Positions 52,799 to 60,983 of a stretch of DNA of 64,000 nucleotides are shown here, piece by piece. Location of the stretch: NCBI RefSeq assembly GCF_024807945.1, contig NZ_JANUFD010000008.1, positions 62,001 to 126,000 of the forward strand, given 5' to 3'. The translations under genes and the position numbers were made by a program. This DNA comes from Pseudomonas sp. JUb42 (GTDB taxonomy: Bacteria > Pseudomonadota > Gammaproteobacteria > Pseudomonadales > Pseudomonadaceae). The notes beneath the pieces are model-generated. The model worked only from the letters and a program-made list of their open reading frames with translations, searched no databases and was not told the DNA's origin. Position 1 is the stretch's first letter, and every line of letters starts with the position of its first letter.

Positions 52799-53857
52799 TT
52801 ATCCTTGCTTGAGTAAGGTTTCGATATTGCACAGCGCCATGACGGCCATCTCAGCGGAAAAGCCGTAGCTGTTGACGAAGTATTTGTGCCGCAAACCCTG
52901 GCGAACCTTGGCCTGGGTCGCCCACAACGTCTCATCAGCGAGCAGCGCGGGCAGGCTCCAGCGATCCTGTTCGTCGACATTGATGATCTCTTCGCGCAGC
53001 AGAATATCCGGCGAGTCATCGCCGGTGTGGGCATCTTTCTCCGCGCCGGGAACGTTCAGCAGCAAAAGATTCTTGTCCAGGTACAGTGCACCGAACGCTG
53101 TACCACCATAGTCGGCCACTACGTAGTCGGCGCAGCGAAACAGGTTCAGGTTGTCATAGACCGTGACGATCACCGCCGTAAAGTCATAGCGCTCGAGAAT
53201 GGCCAGAACCTCGGGTTCGGCTTCTACCGACAGTGGGTGCGTCTTGACGATGACGTTGTAATCGTTGCACAGCGCAGCCATGGCGTCGGCATATCGGCTG
53301 ATAGACGACAGGTCCATCCAGGTGGGCAGCCACAGCACAGTCTTTTTTGCCGGGTCCAGGGTCAGCCCCGGCGGCGATACGCCGAGCAGTGCTGGCTCGC
53401 GGAAATATTCGTCATAACGCGGGTAGCCCATCTGGAAGGTCACGGCGTCACAGCATTGCTTCAGCCGTTCGGCCTGCCAGGGGCCGAAGCAGAGGATCAG
53501 GTCGTAGTCGCTGTTCCAGCTGGAAAAGTTGTGCTTGGCCTTGCCCAGGGCGTACATGAAGCGCACCCGACGATGACCCAGGACGTGGATGATCGGCTGG
53601 TCCATGTGGTGATACATGCTCAGGTTGGATACGACGATGTCGTAGCGGTACCCGGACTCGATCACCGTCTCGCTGTCAAAGCAGCGATAGCCTGCTGCAT
53701 TGGCCAGCGCCCGGGTATTGGCGCGCTCGCTGTCGGTGCCGTGCAAGACAATGTCGAAGGCCTCGCTGCCCAACAGTCGCCACACCGCCTGGTAATGGTT
53801 GAATATTTCGGCGGCGTGCACAAAAAAAGCGACCTGTGCGAAATCCTTACTATTCAT
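52799..53857 (-). CDS. CDP-glycerol glycerophosphotransferase-like protein, candidate phosphoramidate transferase
   Basis: 352 residues. C-terminal half follows the teichoic-acid polymerase/CDP-glycerol transferase family: KTVLWLPTWMD, NVIVKTHPLS, VTVYDNLNLFRCADYVVADYGGTAFGALYLDKNLLLLNVP. The N-terminus (VAFFVHAAEIFNHYQAVWRLL) fits a retaining/inverting transferase of this group. Such enzymes take a phospho-group from a CDP donor, which is just what a CDP-phosphoramidate donor would need, so it is a plausible transferase in this operon; that is inference. It is 5 bases from the kinase gene and 10 bases after the aminotransferase gene. Confidence 0.72.
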   Translation of the reverse strand: MNSKDFAQVAFFVHAAEIFNHYQAVWRLLGSEAFDIVLHGTDSERANTRALANAAGYRCFDSETVIESGYRYDIVVSNLSMYHHMDQPIIHVLGHRRVRFMYALGKAKHNFSSWNSDYDLILCFGPWQAERLKQCCDAVTFQMGYPRYDEYFREPALLGVSPPGLTLDPAKKTVLWLPTWMDLSSISRYADAMAALCNDYNVIVKTHPLSVEAEPEVLAILERYDFTAVIVTVYDNLNLFRCADYVVADYGGTAFGALYLDKNLLLLNVPGAEKDAHTGDDSPDILLREEIINVDEQDRWSLPALLADETLWATQAKVRQGLRHKYFVNSYGFSAEMAVMALCNIETLLKQG

Positions 53858-53867
53858 GAGTTGCTTC

Positions 53868-54983
53868 CTAGCGAGCAGAGAACTGATTCAGGGCACTGAT
53901 GACGTAGTCCTGTTCCGCCTCTCCAAGGGTTGGATAGATGGGGAGTGACAGGATGCGCTCGTGCAGGCCCGCAGCGATCATGACCGGGCTCAGCGCCAGC
54001 TCTGCGTAAGGTCTGTGCCGGGGAATCGGCAGCGGATAGTGGATATTGGTCTGGATGCCCTGTTGCGCCAGATGCTCTTTCAGCGCGTCGCGCTCAGGGC
54101 AATCGACCACGAACAGGTGCCAGGTATGGGCGGCGCGCTCTGTCACCCTCGGCAGGCCGATCAACGGATTATTCACCCGGCTCAGGTAACGCTCGGCCAC
54201 CCGGCGACGGCGCTCGGTGTCAGCGTCCAGATGCTTGAGCTTGACGTGCAGCATCGCGGCCTGGATTTCGTCCAGTCGGCTGTTGATGCCCGGATAGTCG
54301 TGCTGATACTTGATGCTTGAACCGTAGTTGCCCAGGGCCCGTACCAGTCTGGCCAACTCGGCGTCGGCGGTGACCACCGCCCCGGCGTCGCCCAGGGCGC
54401 CAAGGTTCTTGCCGGGGTAGAAGCTGAACGCCGCTGCATGTCCCCAGCTCCCGGCTCGCCGGCCGTTCAAGCGTGCGCCATGGGCCTGTGCGCAATCTTC
54501 CAGCACCAGCAAGCCATGGCGTTCGGCAATGGCCATCAGTTCGGGCATCGGCGCAAGCTGGCCGTACAGATGCACGGGCAGCAGGACCCGCGTTTTGCTG
54601 CCGATAGCTGCCTCGACCGCGACGCAGTCGAGGTTGTGGGTGTGGGGATCGACATCCACCAGAATGGGCGCAAGGCCGGTTTCAACCACCGCCGAAACGG
54701 TGGCAATGAAGGTGTTGCTCGGCACTATCACTTCATCGCCGTCCTGCAACTTGCCCTGTTCCTTCCAGGCCCGTAGCACCAACACCAGTGCATCCAGGCC
54801 GTTGCCGGTGCCGATGGCGTGGGCAACCTCGCAATACTCGGCGAAGGCTTGCTCGAACCGGGTCAGTTCGACCCCGCCGATATACCAGCCTGAATCGATG
54901 ACCCTGGCGCAGGCCGCCTTCAACTCATCCGCGTATTCGTGATTGACCGCCTGCAGGTCGAGGAAGGGAATGTTCATCGTCAT
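53868..54983 (-). CDS. DegT/DnrJ sugar aminotransferase (FdtB/QdtB-like)
   Basis: 371 residues, PLP enzyme adding the 3-amino group to a dTDP-3-keto-6-deoxyhexose. PLP-binding Lys192 in SFYPGKNLGALGDAG, Asp163 in LEDCAQAHGA, and GTGNGLDALVLVLRA near residue 60 are family signatures. Overlaps the FdtA/QdtA gene by 4 bases; this adjacency is characteristic for 3-amino-3,6-dideoxyhexose pathways. Product is dTDP-Fuc3N or dTDP-Qui3N. Confidence 0.9.
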   Translation of the reverse strand: MTMNIPFLDLQAVNHEYADELKAACARVIDSGWYIGGVELTRFEQAFAEYCEVAHAIGTGNGLDALVLVLRAWKEQGKLQDGDEVIVPSNTFIATVSAVVETGLAPILVDVDPHTHNLDCVAVEAAIGSKTRVLLPVHLYGQLAPMPELMAIAERHGLLVLEDCAQAHGARLNGRRAGSWGHAAAFSFYPGKNLGALGDAGAVVTADAELARLVRALGNYGSSIKYQHDYPGINSRLDEIQAAMLHVKLKHLDADTERRRRVAERYLSRVNNPLIGLPRVTERAAHTWHLFVVDCPERDALKEHLAQQGIQTNIHYPLPIPRHRPYAELALSPVMIAAGLHERILSLPIYPTLGEAEQDYVISALNQFSAR

Positions 54984-55378
54984 GCCGTCACCATGGCCAG
55001 GAAGGTTGGGTAATCGCGTACGTAGTCGGCTTCGTCGTAGAGATTGTCGGCCAGTACCATGAGCACGCAGTCGGCGGAGAAATCGTACATCTCCCGCCAG
55101 ATAAAGGATTCGATCAGCAACCCCTGATTGGGGTTATCGAGGCGAATGTCGATTTTTTCCGTGCCGTCATCCAGCATGAAACGGCACGAGCCACGCACGG
55201 CAATGGCCACCTGCTTCAAGGACTTGTGGGCGTGATAGCCGCGACGTACACCCTCGCCTGTATCGAACATGTAGTAGACGCGCTTGACCTGAAAGGGAAT
55301 GTTTTTGCCTTCCTCCAGGGCGATCAGTGAGCCGCGCTCGTCACCATGGGCCTGCAACTGCAAATAATGGACTTTCAT
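54980..55378 (-). CDS. dTDP-4-keto-6-deoxyglucose 3,4-ketoisomerase (FdtA/QdtA-like)
   Basis: 132-residue cupin (small dimer). Conserved histidines 49 and 51 in RRGYHAHKSLKQV; start MKVHYLQLQAHGDERGSLIALEE and the tail FIWREMYDFSADCVLMVLAD are typical of FdtA/QdtA. Converts the 4-keto to the 3-keto sugar for the adjacent aminotransferase. The residue that decides galacto- or gluco-product cannot be read with certainty here. Confidence 0.92.
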   Translation of the reverse strand: MKVHYLQLQAHGDERGSLIALEEGKNIPFQVKRVYYMFDTGEGVRRGYHAHKSLKQVAIAVRGSCRFMLDDGTEKIDIRLDNPNQGLLIESFIWREMYDFSADCVLMVLADNLYDEADYVRDYPTFLAMVTA

Positions 55379-56946
55379 GATGTCGTTCCGCTGTAGGGGA
55401 CCGGCACGTCCTTCGTGAGCCAGGCCACGATAGTGTCGGGTTCGATCGTGTATCCCTTGTAGTAGATCTCTCTGGAGTCAGATGTCTGTGCCTGATAGGG
55501 GATGTAGTCCATTTCAACTCCGACAATGGCCGCCAGATTGGAGAAAAACGAAATCGCTCCGGCTTCTTCGGCCATCCAGCACAACGCCCTGGCGCCCCGG
55601 GTGGCGAAGATGATGTTGGTCCAGGCCGCACCGGTCGGGCCGATGATGATATCGGCATTGGCCATAATTGCGACCTGGTGATGGATGTCCTGTTCTTCCA
55701 TGTACACGCAGACGAACCCCAGGGGTTCGAGCCTGGCCAGGATTTCGCTCTGATTGTAGGGGCGCAGGAACCCTTTGCGGCCGAGAAAGACCCGCTTGGG
55801 CAGGCTGCCTGGGTCAATGTCGGCGGCCAGGGACAGGGCCTTGCCGCGCAGGAAGTTGATCGACTCAGGCCGGGCAAAACTGTTCTCGGCGATGCTGCGT
55901 GATTCGCCCTTGTAGTTGGTAATGCAGTTGTTCGGCGCGCTGACCAACAACAGGTCCGTGACGCAATACGCGGCCACGCTCTTGAGAAACACCACCGGCC
56001 GCGCACTACCAATGGCCCCGATCAACGCCTTGATAGCGGGAATGTTCTGGCTGTGCCCGGAGATCAGCAGCGGGTAGTCGTCGTACTCGCCCGGCAGTTC
56101 GCCGATGAATTGCAACTGGCTGAGGATTTCCAGCACCCAGTGATAATAGTTGACCTCACTGCCACCCGTGACCAGCAGGCCTTTCTCAATAAGCTCTGCC
56201 TGGGGCGCCTGGCGGACCAGCGCCAGGGTCTGGCCGTGATAGAGCAGGTGCGCGCCGCTGTAGTCGGCCGCTGTGCTTTTCGCCGTGACGACCCGTTCGG
56301 CGACCAAGCGCCCGCCGGGCAGAATCACCGAGCGGGAGACCGAGCACACCTGACCGTTTATGAAGTGGTAAAGCGCTACTTCCGGCAAAGTAATAGCGGT
56401 GGCTGCGACCTCATGGGCGACAAAGCGCGGGCCCTGCACGCTGCCGGGCTGCGCCGGGCGCAAGACCTGCACCTTATGGCTATCGGCTTCATCGAGCCAG
56501 CACAACGCAAAACGGCGAACGTCGCGCTGCCGGGAAAAAAACAGCCGATACAGCAGGTCTGAAATCAGCCCCGGCTGCCTACACATCAGGGCATAACCCC
56601 AGCGCTCCAGCTGTGCAATCAAACGCTGACGGGGGCTGGCGGCAGTCAATTGATTGTGGAAAATGCTGATCTGTTCTTCACGAATCGCCAATTCATTGAC
56701 CAGTTGCGGATAAATCTCGCGGTAGTAGTCACTGGCGATAATGATCTGGTCGAAGTGCAGCTGGTGCAGGTGCTGTGGGTTGTGAATGGTCTTGCCGAAC
56801 AACGCCTGCCCATGTTTTTGCTGGTTGTTATCCAGGAAACCGACCACGTTATAGCGGCCACGACAGCTCTTATAGAAGTTGATCCCGCCCGCGCCGGTAC
56901 CAAAAATCAGGATGCGTGAGTTTTTTTGATTTGCCGCTACCGCCAT
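55375..56946 (-). CDS. GT61 glycosyltransferase with N-terminal Rossmann domain (paralogue 1)
   Basis: 523 residues. N-terminal 130 residues: ILIFGTGAGGINFYKSCRGR ... VVGFLDNNQQKHGQALFGKTIH ... IIIASDYYREI, a Rossmann/PglD-N-like sugar-binding domain. The C-terminal part is GT61 (DUF563): NYYHWVLEILSQLQFIGELP, then GPTGAAWTNIIFATRG. Start chosen at 56946 with AGAGG 6 bases ahead; an earlier ATG extends by 12 residues. Overlaps the FdtA gene by 4 bases. One of three paralogues in the locus. Confidence 0.88.
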   Translation of the reverse strand: MAVAANQKNSRILIFGTGAGGINFYKSCRGRYNVVGFLDNNQQKHGQALFGKTIHNPQHLHQLHFDQIIIASDYYREIYPQLVNELAIREEQISIFHNQLTAASPRQRLIAQLERWGYALMCRQPGLISDLLYRLFFSRQRDVRRFALCWLDEADSHKVQVLRPAQPGSVQGPRFVAHEVAATAITLPEVALYHFINGQVCSVSRSVILPGGRLVAERVVTAKSTAADYSGAHLLYHGQTLALVRQAPQAELIEKGLLVTGGSEVNYYHWVLEILSQLQFIGELPGEYDDYPLLISGHSQNIPAIKALIGAIGSARPVVFLKSVAAYCVTDLLLVSAPNNCITNYKGESRSIAENSFARPESINFLRGKALSLAADIDPGSLPKRVFLGRKGFLRPYNQSEILARLEPLGFVCVYMEEQDIHHQVAIMANADIIIGPTGAAWTNIIFATRGARALCWMAEEAGAISFFSNLAAIVGVEMDYIPYQAQTSDSREIYYKGYTIEPDTIVAWLTKDVPVPYSGTTS

Positions 56947-57045
56947 ACATAACCTCTTGGCACCCGTGCTACCAAGCGTCAAAAAAAAGCCGGATAAGCT
57001 TTGCCCGATGCGCCTGGACTCAGGGCAGTGCAGGGATCATGCCGC

Positions 57046-58626
57046 TCAGGCCAAAGCCGGCAGGTTCTCCCGGGCCCAGCGGCTGACGAGGTGCTTATCC
57101 AGGCAATATTCTTTTGAGTAGAGCTGGCGAGAGTCTCTGGTCCCGGCCACGTAATGAATGTAATCGAGGTCAACGCCCACCTTGTCCGCCAGATTGGAGA
57201 AGCACGACAGCTCGCCATATTCTTCGGCCATCCAGCACAATGCCCGTGTGCCTTGAGAGGCAAAGAGGATGTTCGTCCATGCCGCCCCCGTCGGCCCGAC
57301 GACCACCTCGGCATTGGCCATAAGGGCCACTTGCTGGCTGAAGTCCAGCTCTTCCATATACACGGTGGTGAAGCCCAAGGGGCCGAGGAGCGAGAAAATG
57401 TCGGCCTGATTATAGGTGCGCAGATTATGTTTTCTGGCCATGAATACCCGCTTGGGCAGGGTGCTGACGTCGATCGCGCTCGCCAATGGCAGCCCTTTGC
57501 TGCGCAGGTAGTCGAGGGACTCCTTGCGGATAAAGCCGTCCTCGGTACGGTTCCCGGCAGCGTTTTTCAGATTGGCGATCAGGTTGTTCGGTGCATTGAT
57601 GAACAGCAGGTCGCCGACTTCATACGAGACCTGTGCGTCGAGAAAAACCAGTGGCCGATCGATATTGAAAGTGGCGAGGTAACGTTTGATCGAGGGGATT
57701 TTCTGGCTAAACCCAGAGATCAGGATAGGGTAGTCGGCATAGTGCGCCGGCAACTCGGCAATGAATTGCAGTTGCGAGAGGATTTCCACAATCCAGTGGT
57801 AGTAGTTGGTCTCGGTCAATCCGTTGATCAGTACGCCTTTTTCGAGCCGGACCTGCGGGTGCTGAATGATCAGACCATGGCTGTCCGTATGATAGAGCAG
57901 ATGGCCGTTGCCGTAGTCGGCGTTATCCATGGTCGCCGTCAACACGCGCTCAACTATCAGCTGTTCGCCCAGTTGCTCGTCGCGCAGGACCACCGAACGC
58001 GAAACCGAACAGGCCTGAGCGTGCTTGAAGTGGTAGAGGGCGACTTCCGGCAACTGAATATCGACGGGCGCTACCTGTTCGCCGAAAACCCTCGGGCCCT
58101 GCACTTTATCCGGCCGGTCTGGCCGGAAAACATGCACTTTGTTGTCGTGCAGCGTATCCAGCCAGCGCAGCGGCAGGCGCTTGAGGACGGGCTTGGCGCT
58201 GTTGCCATGCGTCAGCGAAAACAGCCCATGAAAGATAGCAGAGCCCAGACCCGGTTTTTCACACAGGCGCTTATGGCTCAGGCGTATCAGGTGCTGGCGC
58301 CACTGTTTAAAACGGCTTGGGGGCTGCGGTGTTTCGGCGTGGGAAAAACCGATTCTCTGCTCATCGACGGCCAGTTCATCGAGCAACTGCTGGTTGATCT
58401 CGCGATAGTAATCGCTGGCGATGATGATCTTGTCGAACGCCAGCGTATGGACGGATTGCGGCGCGTGGATGGTTTTGCCAAATAACCGCTGGCCATGTTT
58501 TTGCAGGCTGTTATCGAGAAAACCCAGCACCTGATAGCGCTGGCTATAGCTCTTGTAGAAATTGACCCCGCCAGAGCCTGTCCCGAAAATCAGGATGCGC
58601 GGTTTATTTCCAGAGCCTGCTGCCAT
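57046..58626 (-). CDS. GT61 glycosyltransferase with N-terminal Rossmann domain (paralogue 2)
   Basis: 526 residues. Same two-domain form: ILIFGTGSGGVNFYKSYSQR with VLGFLDNSLQKHG, then NYYHWIVEILSQLQFIAELP and VVVGPTGAAWTNILFASQG with ALCWMAEEYGELS. GAGG 5 bases ahead of the ATG. A gap of 99 bases to paralogue 1 is the largest in the operon. Confidence 0.88.
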   Translation of the reverse strand: MAAGSGNKPRILIFGTGSGGVNFYKSYSQRYQVLGFLDNSLQKHGQRLFGKTIHAPQSVHTLAFDKIIIASDYYREINQQLLDELAVDEQRIGFSHAETPQPPSRFKQWRQHLIRLSHKRLCEKPGLGSAIFHGLFSLTHGNSAKPVLKRLPLRWLDTLHDNKVHVFRPDRPDKVQGPRVFGEQVAPVDIQLPEVALYHFKHAQACSVSRSVVLRDEQLGEQLIVERVLTATMDNADYGNGHLLYHTDSHGLIIQHPQVRLEKGVLINGLTETNYYHWIVEILSQLQFIAELPAHYADYPILISGFSQKIPSIKRYLATFNIDRPLVFLDAQVSYEVGDLLFINAPNNLIANLKNAAGNRTEDGFIRKESLDYLRSKGLPLASAIDVSTLPKRVFMARKHNLRTYNQADIFSLLGPLGFTTVYMEELDFSQQVALMANAEVVVGPTGAAWTNILFASQGTRALCWMAEEYGELSCFSNLADKVGVDLDYIHYVAGTRDSRQLYSKEYCLDKHLVSRWARENLPALA

Positions 58627-58638
58627 TACGACCTCGTT

Positions 58639-59568
58639 TCAATCCTTGTTGATGATGTTGCCGCGAATCTGCGCCACCCCTTTGTCATCCAGATCACGGC
58701 GGGTCCTGATGGGTTTCAGTTCGCCCTTGATCCGGCTGTTGATGGCGTCAATGCCGGTTTTCTGCACATTGCCATTGGACTTGCCCAGCAAGTAACGCAG
58801 TGACAGGCGGAACTGTTCCGACTCATGGGTCACCGGGCGGGTGCCATGCAGGGTGCAGTTATGCCACAGCCCGACATAGCCGGGGCCACCGATCAGCGTT
58901 TGATCGATGCACGCAATACTGTTGCCCTGATCATCGCTGTAGACCCACTGGTCGTCATGCCGGTGCTCGAGCCGGTGCGGGAACAGCGTGGCACCCAGTT
59001 GATGGGTGCCTGGCATCAGGTGCAGCGGTGAATCATGCTCACTGACGTCGTGCAGGTAGACATACAGGGTCAGAAAAGTCGAAGGATCGAGTTCCACCCG
59101 GCCCTGGGGCCAGTCGATGATGTCCTGATGGAAGTCGATGCCACGAAAGTACGTAATGTCGCGAAACGGCTTCTTGATATAAGGCCCGAGGTTCGCCACG
59201 TTGACGTCGCGGATTCGCTCCCTTATCCAGTCCGGCAGCCAGGCTTGCGGCACGCCGCACACGGCCTTCTTGATCACCACTTCATAGTCGTCGCCCAGCA
59301 CATGGTCGAGAACCGCCTTCAACTGTGGGTCCTGCTCGATGAACTGCAACTGCTCCTCGAACTGGCTGAGGAAGTTGAAGGTCTTGGTCGGGTTGGCGTT
59401 AAAGTGATTTTCCTGGGCCAGATACTCGGCCTCACTCATGAACAGGTCGCCGTTGAAGGCACGAGCGGCAATCATGTCGCGATACAGAGCCTGGGTTCGC
59501 TCGACATCAAGGATCTCGCCGAACAGGTGCGCACCTTGCTCCGTCAGGTTGTTGAGGCAGCTTTGCAT
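58639..59568 (-). CDS. Phytanoyl-CoA dioxygenase (PhyH) family protein
   Basis: 309 residues, Fe(II)/2-oxoglutarate oxygenase fold. Iron ligands His147 and Asp149 (FRGIDFHQDIIDWP), His241 (NCTLHGTRPVTHES) with Arg254/258 for 2-oxoglutarate. Starts the minus-strand operon and may hydroxylate a sugar or lipid part of the glycan; substrate unknown. 12 bases from the GT61 gene. Confidence 0.88.
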   Translation of the reverse strand: MQSCLNNLTEQGAHLFGEILDVERTQALYRDMIAARAFNGDLFMSEAEYLAQENHFNANPTKTFNFLSQFEEQLQFIEQDPQLKAVLDHVLGDDYEVVIKKAVCGVPQAWLPDWIRERIRDVNVANLGPYIKKPFRDITYFRGIDFHQDIIDWPQGRVELDPSTFLTLYVYLHDVSEHDSPLHLMPGTHQLGATLFPHRLEHRHDDQWVYSDDQGNSIACIDQTLIGGPGYVGLWHNCTLHGTRPVTHESEQFRLSLRYLLGKSNGNVQKTGIDAINSRIKGELKPIRTRRDLDDKGVAQIRGNIINKD

Positions 59569-59766
59569 GTTTCCACTCGCTCATCGTTGCTGGCAGTGCT
59601 TGAATATTCTTATCGGCGGGCGCCGGTGTAAATGAACGTGGATCAAGGAAATATTTAATAGCGCTCGTCGTATTCCCGCCGCTGGCCTGCTGCTTCTGGA
59701 CAGGGCGATCGGTGATCGTCAATATTTGCCACCGTAATGAAATAAAGCCGTAGAGACCGCCGAGCA
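59569..59766. promoter_or_regulatory. Divergent promoter region of the glycan locus
   Basis: 198 bases, AT-rich patch (GGAAATATTTAATAG) between the minus-strand operon and the plus-strand QdtF-like gene; must hold both promoters. No clear operator seen. Confidence 0.5.
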
Positions 59767-60951
59767 ATGATCATCATCGCAGGAAAGAACAATATCGCCG
59801 TGCACGGTCTGGAACTGGCGCTCAGGCATTTTCCTGCAGAACAACTGGCGGTGGTCTGCAATAGAAATGAACCCGGTGCAGATCACTGGCAACGCTCGTT
59901 GCGTCAGGCGGCAGCCCGATGGGGCGTAAAGGAAATCAGTCTTGAGGCGGCCTATGACCTGGCCACCCAGGCTTTTATATCCCTGGAGTTCGATCAACTG
60001 GTCGTGCCGTCGCGTTTTTCCATCGCGAACATTTTCAATATCCACTTCTCCAGACTGCCGGAATACAAAGGCATGTATACCTCGGTCTGGCCCATCCTCC
60101 ATGGCAGGGATGAGGCGGGCGTGACACTGCACCATATAGAGCCTGGCATCGATACCGGCGATATCGTGGACCAGCAGGTATTCCCGATTGCCGACTGGTG
60201 GACGTGCCGGGACCTGTACCTGGCGTTTACTCAGCAGGCGAGTGAAGTTCTGGATCGCTGTTTTTTACGCCTGATCAATACTCGGGTTGAGGGTCGACCC
60301 CAACCGGCGAACGGATCAAGCTACTTCTCGAAATCGTCCATCGACTACTCGAACCTGCGGATCAACACCCTGGCCACCGCCTGGGAGTGCGTGACGCAGA
60401 TCAGGGCCTTTGCCTTTCGCGAGTATCAATTCTTGAAGTGGCAAGGCCGCCCTGTGGTATCCGCCACGGTTCTTGCCGACAAGTCTCTGCGTAAACCGGG
60501 TTTTGTCCTCGCTGAAAACGACTATTACGCAGACATTGCCACCATTGATTACAACGTTCGCTTTCATTTCGACAAGCTTGCGGACATGCTGGCGGCCTGC
60601 GAATGCGCGGATATGCAGGAAGTCATCCGGCTGCAAGGGAATATCGCGGGTTATAACGATGCCAACGACAAGGGCTGGACGCCGCTTATCGTTGCCAGTT
60701 ATGCCGGCGCCTATGACGTGGTGAACTGGTTATTGAAGAAAGGTGCATCGCCGGTCAGGCCCAATAACAAAGGGACCACACCGTTGATGTACGCGAAGGA
60801 TGCGTATTTTTCCGGGCGCTGCCGCCGCACGTTTTTCCTATTGCTGAAAAACGCCGCAGAGCTTGAGACATACGACTATGCAGGGAAGAAGTTGTCAGAT
60901 TATCTGAACGGTGAGCAATACGCACAATTGCTTGCCCCTCGCCAAGGCTGA
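59767..60951 (+). CDS. qdtF: Sugar N-formyltransferase with C-terminal ankyrin repeats (QdtF-like)
   Basis: 394 residues. Catalytic triad of formyltransferases: Asn91 and His93 in IFNIHFSRLPEYKGMY, Asp129 or Asp132 in HHIEPGIDTGDIV. The C-terminal 95 residues hold two ankyrin repeats (NDKGWTPLIVASYAGAYDVVNWLLKKGA and NNKGTTPLMYAKDA). This is the architecture of QdtF (about 400 residues), which formylates dTDP-Qui3N with N10-formyl-tetrahydrofolate, and whose ankyrin part binds dTDP-sugar as an allosteric site. With FdtA/B-like genes in the same locus, it should complete a 3-formamido-3,6-dideoxyhexose nucleotide. Confidence 0.86.
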   Translation: MIIIAGKNNIAVHGLELALRHFPAEQLAVVCNRNEPGADHWQRSLRQAAARWGVKEISLEAAYDLATQAFISLEFDQLVVPSRFSIANIFNIHFSRLPEYKGMYTSVWPILHGRDEAGVTLHHIEPGIDTGDIVDQQVFPIADWWTCRDLYLAFTQQASEVLDRCFLRLINTRVEGRPQPANGSSYFSKSSIDYSNLRINTLATAWECVTQIRAFAFREYQFLKWQGRPVVSATVLADKSLRKPGFVLAENDYYADIATIDYNVRFHFDKLADMLAACECADMQEVIRLQGNIAGYNDANDKGWTPLIVASYAGAYDVVNWLLKKGASPVRPNNKGTTPLMYAKDAYFSGRCRRTFFLLLKNAAELETYDYAGKKLSDYLNGEQYAQLLAPRQG

Positions 60952-60983
60952 GTTGATAGTTAGTTTATGGGTGAAGTAGGCCT

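Noticed and set aside
57154..58485. Plus-strand frame of 443 codons opposite GT61 paralogue 2
   Set aside because: Antisense shadow with no ribosome binding site or domain.
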